Source of the DNA: Bacteroidota bacterium
Lineage (GTDB): Bacteria > Bacteroidota > Bacteroidia > Flavobacteriales > Flavobacteriaceae
Length of the DNA: 8,126 bases
Assembly: GCA_947483095.1 (NCBI GenBank)
Contig: CANKLD010000061.1
Coordinates: 1-8,126, forward strand
Reading direction: 5' to 3'
Shown here: positions 4,501-8,126 of the stretch, piece after piece
How the letters are laid out: each line of letters begins with the position of its first letter
Position numbering within the stretch: the stretch's first letter is position 1
Translations under genes and position numbers: made by a program
Notes under the pieces: generated by a model
Told to the model about the DNA's origin: nothing
The model's input: only the letters and a program-made list of their open reading frames with translations
Databases searched by the model: none

Positions 4501-5715
4501 TTAAGATAACATTAATTTTGCTCTTTTTACACCTTCTACAAAGATATCAATTTCTTCTTTGGAATTATAAAATGCAAACGAGGCACGAATCGTTCCCGGA
4601 ATTTTGAAAAAATCCATGATCGGTTGCGCACAATGATGCCCTGTTCTAACCGCTATTCCTAATTTGTCAATTATAGTTCCAATATCATACGGGTGAATTC
4701 CTTCGATATTAAACGAAATTACAGACGTTTTTTCTTTGGCAGTACCATAAATTTTCAAGCCTTCAATTTCTAAAAGTCTTTTGGTACCGTAGTCTAACAA
4801 TTCTTTTTCTTGAATTTGGATGTTTTCAAAACCTACTTGATTCATATAATCAACAGCCGTTCCAAGTACAATTCCTCCTGCAATATTTGGTGTTCCGGCT
4901 TCAAATTTATGAGGCAATTCGGCATAGGTTGTTTTCTCGAATGTTACTTCCTTTATCATTTCGCCGCCCCCTTGATACGGCGGTAATTTGTTCAACCACG
5001 CTTCTTTTCCATATAAAATTCCTGTCCCCGTGGGTCCACATATTTTATGTCCCGAAAAAACATAAAAATCACAATCTAATTCTTGAACATCTGGTTTCAA
5101 ATGCGGGACCGCTTGTGCGCCATCAATCAAAATTGCAGCTCCAAATTCATGGGCTTTATCAATCATATATTTAATAGGATTGACCGTTCCTAATGCATTC
5201 GAAATATGGTTTACAGTTACAATTTTCGTTTTATCCGATACTAATTTATCAAATTCAGAAAGAATCAATTCGCCATTTTCATCCATTGGAATCACTCGCA
5301 AAATAGCTCCTGTTTTTTCACACAACATTTGCCAAGGGACAATATTAGAATGGTGTTCCAGTGCCGAAACCAAAACTTCATCACCCGATTTTAAAAGCGA
5401 AGCAAAACCATTGGTGACTAAGTTAATTCCGTGCGTTGTTCCAGAAGTAAAAAGCACTTCATGAGCAAATTTTGCATTAATATGATTTTGAATTTTTCCA
5501 CGAGAAATTTCATAAGCATCTGTCGCCAATTGACTCAACGTATGAACACCTCGGTGAATATTGGCATTAATTTCCTGGTAATATTTTGAAATTGCATCAA
5601 TTACAACTTGCGGTTTTTGCGAAGTCGCGCCATTATCAAAATAGACTAATGGTTTCCCATTTACCTTTTGAGAAAGAATAGGAAAATCGGCTCTGATTTT
5701 TTGAAGGTCAAACAT
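4501..5715 (-). CDS. sufS: Cysteine desulfurase SufS
   Basis: The 404-residue product is a class-V-aminotransferase-fold, PLP-dependent group II cysteine desulfurase that converts cysteine to alanine and holds the sulfur as a persulfide. Visible features: YFDNGATSQKP (25-35), SGTTHGINLV (91-100), EHHSN with the PLP-stacking histidine region (120-124), LIDGAQ with D198 and Q201, the PLP lysine K224 in SGHK, and the catalytic cysteine C362 in RTGHHCAQP. Length is typical and all key residues are present. Its partner sufE lies downstream after the lipoprotein gene. Upstream, 48 nt separate it from sufD; this gap contains an AAAGTC-type half repeat. Confidence 0.95.
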   Translation of the reverse strand: MFDLQKIRADFPILSQKVNGKPLVYFDNGATSQKPQVVIDAISKYYQEINANIHRGVHTLSQLATDAYEISRGKIQNHINAKFAHEVLFTSGTTHGINLVTNGFASLLKSGDEVLVSALEHHSNIVPWQMLCEKTGAILRVIPMDENGELILSEFDKLVSDKTKIVTVNHISNALGTVNPIKYMIDKAHEFGAAILIDGAQAVPHLKPDVQELDCDFYVFSGHKICGPTGTGILYGKEAWLNKLPPYQGGGEMIKEVTFEKTTYAELPHKFEAGTPNIAGGIVLGTAVDYMNQVGFENIQIQEKELLDYGTKRLLEIEGLKIYGTAKEKTSVISFNIEGIHPYDIGTIIDKLGIAVRTGHHCAQPIMDFFKIPGTIRASFAFYNSKEEIDIFVEGVKRAKLMLS

Positions 5716-5741
5716 TTATTTCGTTTTATTTTTTTATTGTT

Positions 5742-5755
5742 AAAGTCAAAAGACA
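5742..5755. repeat. Half copy of the AAAGTC-type repeat between sufD and sufS
   Basis: AAAGTCAAAAGACA is the reverse complement of TGTCTTTTGACTTT, close to the ACTTTTGACTTT wording at 7166-7177 and the ACTTTTGAC at 2329-2337. Only the outer half is present and no stable hairpin forms. Confidence 0.4.
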
Positions 5756-5763
5756 TTAAATAA

Positions 5764-7095
5764 CTACAAATCAAATCCCATTTTTACACCCAATCGTGTA
5801 GCTATAATTTTAGTGATTCGTTGCTTCAATTCTGGAATTTTGATGCTTTCGATTACCGCATTTGAAAACGCATACATCAATAATGCTTTAGCTTCTTTCT
5901 TAGGAATTCCACGCTGTTGCATATAAAACATAGCGGTTTCATCAAGCTGACCAATGGTACACCCGTGGGAACATTTCACATCGTCGGCAAAAATCTCTAA
6001 TTGTGGTTTGGCATTAATGGTGGCTTTATCGCTCAATAAAATATTGTTGCTTTTTTGGAAAGCATTGGTTTTTTGGGCTTCTCTTTCTACATATATCTTC
6101 CCATTGAAAACTCCTGTGGCACGATCAGAAAAGATGCCTTTATAATCTTGGTGACTTTCGCAATTTGGCGTCGAGTGTTGCACCAAAGTATAATGATCTA
6201 CGTGTTGCTTGTCGCCAATAATGGTAATTCCATTCAAATTACTTACAATTCGTTCTCCGAAATGATAAAAATTCAAGTTGTTTCTCGTCAAGTTCCCCCC
6301 AAATGAAAAGGTGTTTACCGAAACATTGGTTTCTTGTTTTTGAGAAACATAAGTGTTATCAATTAGGTTGGCCTCCAAATTGTCATTTTGAATTTTGTAA
6401 TAATCAACAATGGCTCTTTTTTGCGCAAAAATTTCTGTTACCGAATTGGTTAAACCCGGTCCCGAATCAATTCGGGATTCATTCAAACTTTGATGTCTTT
6501 CGATGATTTGAACGTGAGAATTTTCACCCACAACTACCAAATTTCTCGGCTGAACCAAAAGTGCCGCTTCGCTTCCTGTAGAGAAATACATAATTTCAAT
6601 AGGCTTGTCAACGACTTTGCTTTTTGGAATATTGATATACGCACCCTCATTGGCGAAAGCCGTATTTAAGGACGTTAAACTTTCGTCTTTATTGGCAATT
6701 TTATTGAAATAATTGTCAATTACCATTTTGTATTTCGGCTTGTTTAAAGCTGATGACATTAGGCAAATATCTAGTCCGTCGTGTGTTGTTGCCGATAAAA
6801 ATGAACTGAAAACGCCATCAATAAACACAAGTTTATAAGTGTCAATTTCATGTAAAAAGTATTTTTTTAAATCGGCAAATTCTAATATATTTTCGTTTTT
6901 TGGAAATACAGAAAAGTCGTTTTTTAAAATCGAATTTAGCGATGTATATTTCCACGCTTCCTCTTTTTTTGAAGGAAACCCTTTATTTTCGAAGTTTTTT
7001 ATAGCCGAAGTACGCACCTCATGTAAATCAGAATTTACATCAATTTGCTCTTCAAAAGCCATAAAAGACGATACTAATTTTTCTTTTAATTCCAT
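5764..7095 (-). CDS. sufD: Fe-S cluster assembly protein SufD
   Basis: The 443-residue product is SufD, the SufB paralogue that pairs with SufB and SufC in the cytoplasmic scaffold that builds Fe-S clusters. The N-terminal part has the family's EEAWKYTSLNSIL (45-57). The β-helix core follows, with TFSFGGNLTRNNLNFYHFGE (262-281) and FNGKIYVEREAQKTNAFQKS (330-349). The late signature is DDVKCSHGCTIGQLDE (371-386), where C375 and H377 match the E. coli SufD C358/H360 positions at the SufB-SufD interface. The helical C-terminus is typical. An 18-bp perfect palindrome (6460-6477) encodes SRIDSG at 207-212, in what should be a turn. Start ATG at 7095 follows an A/T-rich leader and an AAAGTC-type palindromic element. 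Confidence 0.95.
   Translation of the reverse strand: MELKEKLVSSFMAFEEQIDVNSDLHEVRTSAIKNFENKGFPSKKEEAWKYTSLNSILKNDFSVFPKNENILEFADLKKYFLHEIDTYKLVFIDGVFSSFLSATTHDGLDICLMSSALNKPKYKMVIDNYFNKIANKDESLTSLNTAFANEGAYINIPKSKVVDKPIEIMYFSTGSEAALLVQPRNLVVVGENSHVQIIERHQSLNESRIDSGPGLTNSVTEIFAQKRAIVDYYKIQNDNLEANLIDNTYVSQKQETNVSVNTFSFGGNLTRNNLNFYHFGERIVSNLNGITIIGDKQHVDHYTLVQHSTPNCESHQDYKGIFSDRATGVFNGKIYVEREAQKTNAFQKSNNILLSDKATINAKPQLEIFADDVKCSHGCTIGQLDETAMFYMQQRGIPKKEAKALLMYAFSNAVIESIKIPELKQRITKIIATRLGVKMGFDL
6460..6477. repeat. Perfect 18-bp palindrome inside sufD
   Basis: TCCCGAAT-CA-ATTCGGGA has 8-nt perfect arms and a 2-nt centre, locally GC-rich in AT-rich DNA. On the minus strand it fills exactly six codons, S-R-I-D-S-G (residues 207-212), followed by P-G. 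CCCGAAT-type palindromes are a repeat flavour I associate with Flavobacterium intergenic DNA (from memory), so this may be an in-frame insertion. Confidence 0.6.
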
Positions 7096-7104
7096 ATTAT
7101 TTAT

Positions 7105-7180
7105 GTCTTAAAGTAGAATGTTGAATGTCCTAAAGTCTCTGGTTGAATACCATTTGACTTTAAGACTTTTGACTTTCGAC
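7105..7180. repeat. REP-like palindromic element, copy before sufD, overlapping the sufC 3' end
   Basis: GTCTTAAAGTAGAATG (7105-7120) faces CATTTGACTTTAAGAC (7151-7166), 14 of 16 paired. The alternative arm GTCCTAAAGTC (7127-7137) matches the complement of GACTTTAAGAC (7156-7166) at 10 of 11 positions. The right part continues as heptamer-like GACTTTT, GACTTTC, GAC. The layout mirrors 2277-2337, and the element ends 9 nt before the sufD ATG. Positions 7160-7180 also encode the SufC C-terminus. Confidence 0.65.
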
Positions 7181-7924
7181 CTCTTCATTTTTAATCCAAT
7201 CGTATCCTTTTTCTTCCAATTCTAATGCCAATGAAGCATCCCCAGATTTCACGATTTTTCCATTGTATAAAACGTGTACAAAATCCGGAACGATATAATC
7301 CAAAAGTCTTTGGTAATGTGTAATTACAATGATTGCATTTTTGTCGCTTTTCAATTTGTTAACTCCATTGGCAACAATTCGAAGAGCATCAATATCTAAT
7401 CCAGAATCGGTTTCATCAAGAATAGCCAATTTGGGTTCCAACATTGCCATTTGAAAAATCTCATTTCTTTTTTTCTCTCCTCCAGAAAACCCTTCGTTTA
7501 AAGAACGAGACAAAAATTTACGATCTATTTCCAATAATTCCGATTTCTCTCGAATGACTTTCAGCATTTCATTAGCGGGCATTTCCTCTAATTTATTTGC
7601 TTTTCGAGTTTCGTTGATGGCCGTTCTAATAAAGTTGGTCACTGAAACTCCTGGGATTTCAACAGGATATTGAAAAGAAAGAAAAACGCCTTTATGGGCT
7701 CTTTCTTCAGGGGCTAATTCCGAAAGATCTTCGCCGTCTAAAAGGATTTCTCCTTCAGTAACTTCGTAATTCTCATTTCCAGCAATAATAGATGCAAGCG
7801 TACTTTTTCCGGCTCCGTTTGGGCCCATAATCGCGTGGATTTCTCCCGCTTTCACTTCAAGGTTGATTCCTTTTAAGATTTCTTTATCGCCAATAGAAGC
7901 GTGTAAATTTTTTATTGATAACAT
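7160..7924 (-). CDS. sufC: Fe-S cluster assembly ATPase SufC
   Basis: The 254-residue product is the ABC-type ATPase of the SufBCD scaffold; it drives the conformational change needed for cluster assembly and is cytoplasmic. Visible motifs: Walker [10 protein letters not shown] (34-42), Q-loop Q85 in SFQYP, a SufC-type signature [13 protein letters not shown] (143-155), Walker [13 protein letters not shown] (166-177) and H-loop H203 in ITHYQRLL. All look functional, and the length is close to normal. The last residues, EVESQKS, are encoded by the AAAGTC-type repeat at 7160-7180, so the tail is probably a repeat-derived extension. The ATG at 7924 follows an octamer repeat and no Shine-Dalgarno sequence. 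sufB is not adjacent: another coding tail lies immediately upstream. Confidence 0.96.
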   Translation of the reverse strand: MLSIKNLHASIGDKEILKGINLEVKAGEIHAIMGPNGAGKSTLASIIAGNENYEVTEGEILLDGEDLSELAPEERAHKGVFLSFQYPVEIPGVSVTNFIRTAINETRKANKLEEMPANEMLKVIREKSELLEIDRKFLSRSLNEGFSGGEKKRNEIFQMAMLEPKLAILDETDSGLDIDALRIVANGVNKLKSDKNAIIVITHYQRLLDYIVPDFVHVLYNGKIVKSGDASLALELEEKGYDWIKNEEVESQKS

Positions 7925-7930
7925 AATTAA

Positions 7931-7956
7931 TTTGGAAATTTGGAAATTTAGAAATT
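7931..7956. repeat. TTTGGAAA octamer repeat before sufC
   Basis: TTTGGAAA, TTTGGAAA and TTTAGAAA follow one another at 7931-7954, then TT. It lies 6 nt upstream of the sufC ATG, in the place where a ribosome binding site would be. The rest of the 87-bp gap (7925-8011) is AT-rich with no clear promoter or terminator. Confidence 0.6.
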
Positions 7957-8011
7957 AGATAATTAAAAAAGAATTCATTAATTTTTAAAATATCTGTTTT
8001 CTAGTTTCACA

Positions 8012-8126
8012 TTATTTTTGTTTTGATGTGATTATTATTTTATTTGCAATTCTTGATATGTTGTTTATTTGTTCTAATAATTCGTCTACATTTGGATAAT
8101 TATTTGAAAATTTACAAAGTTCTAAC
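8012..8126 (-). CDS. C-terminal fragment of an unrecognised small helical protein
   Basis: The minus strand is open from the right edge to a TAA at 8014-8012 and encodes 37 residues, beginning LELCKFSNNYPNVDELLEQI and ending in a KQK tail. The stretch NVDELLEQINNISRIANKII looks like an amphipathic helix with a basic end. The wording reminds me of the 'four helix bundle' (23S rRNA intervening-sequence) proteins that occur as scattered passengers in Flavobacterium genomes, but this is a weak recognition from a tail only. It sits where sufB would be expected and is on the same strand, 87 nt before sufC, so it may be another passenger in the operon. Confidence 0.5.
   Translation of the reverse strand, partial: LELCKFSNNYPNVDELLEQINNISRIANKIIITSKQK

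Noticed and set aside
4887..5464. Plus-strand ORFs opposite sufS
   Set aside because: They are antisense to conserved SufS coding sequence, with protein composition typical of shadow frames.
5954..6506. Plus-strand ORFs opposite sufD
   Set aside because: Overlapping one another and antisense to SufD; no recognisable domain.

Overview
The window is AT-rich, uses starts with almost no Shine-Dalgarno signal but A/T-rich leaders, and carries proteins of clearly flavobacterial type (IleS N-terminus, DUF2480, SufT/DUF59 and SufD wording). It most likely comes from a Flavobacterium-like member of the Bacteroidetes. This assignment rests on recognised protein sequences and gene order, not on a database search.

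Layout. At the left edge is the 5' end of ileS on the minus strand (1-99). An intergenic region of about 430 bp separates it from the divergent hflX, on the plus strand (534-1763). It holds a TAGCTTTG box that fits the Bacteroidetes -7 element just before hflX, plus several small dyads. hflX converges with only 3 bp between stop codons on a long minus-strand operon that fills the rest of the window. In transcription order (right to left) the operon reads: tail of an unrecognised small helical protein (8126-8012), sufC, sufD, sufS, a small lipoprotein, sufE, a GxxExxY-family gene, a sufT-like DUF59 gene, and a DUF2480 gene. sufB is not in the window; it may lie beyond the right edge.

Function. 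SufC (ATPase) and SufD belong to the SufBCD Fe-S scaffold. SufS takes sulfur from cysteine and SufE relays it as a persulfide on Cys51. The DUF59 protein is a SufT-type maturation factor. The DUF2480 protein and the lipoprotein are conserved passengers of unknown role.

The unusual part is how the operon is decorated. (1) The GxxExxY gene lies between sufE and sufT in a block of about 0.93 kb. The block is bounded by imperfect inverted repeats of about 42 nt: one end touches the sufE stop, the other the sufT start. (2) Inside the block, 3128-3632 holds four tandem copies of a 119-132 bp unit. Each junction fuses the GxxExxY start codons to a copy of the sufE tail and so makes a seven-codon micro-ORF, MTNDAKN. 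(3) The gaps before sufD and before DUF2480 carry two copies of a 60-75 bp palindromic element made of AAAGTC-type heptamers. Each copy can fold into two mutually exclusive hairpins directly upstream of the start codon, and the last residues of SufC are encoded by one copy. (4) A perfect 18-bp palindrome lies in frame inside sufD. Together these suggest an essential operon that has repeatedly absorbed small repeats and one gene-bearing cassette.
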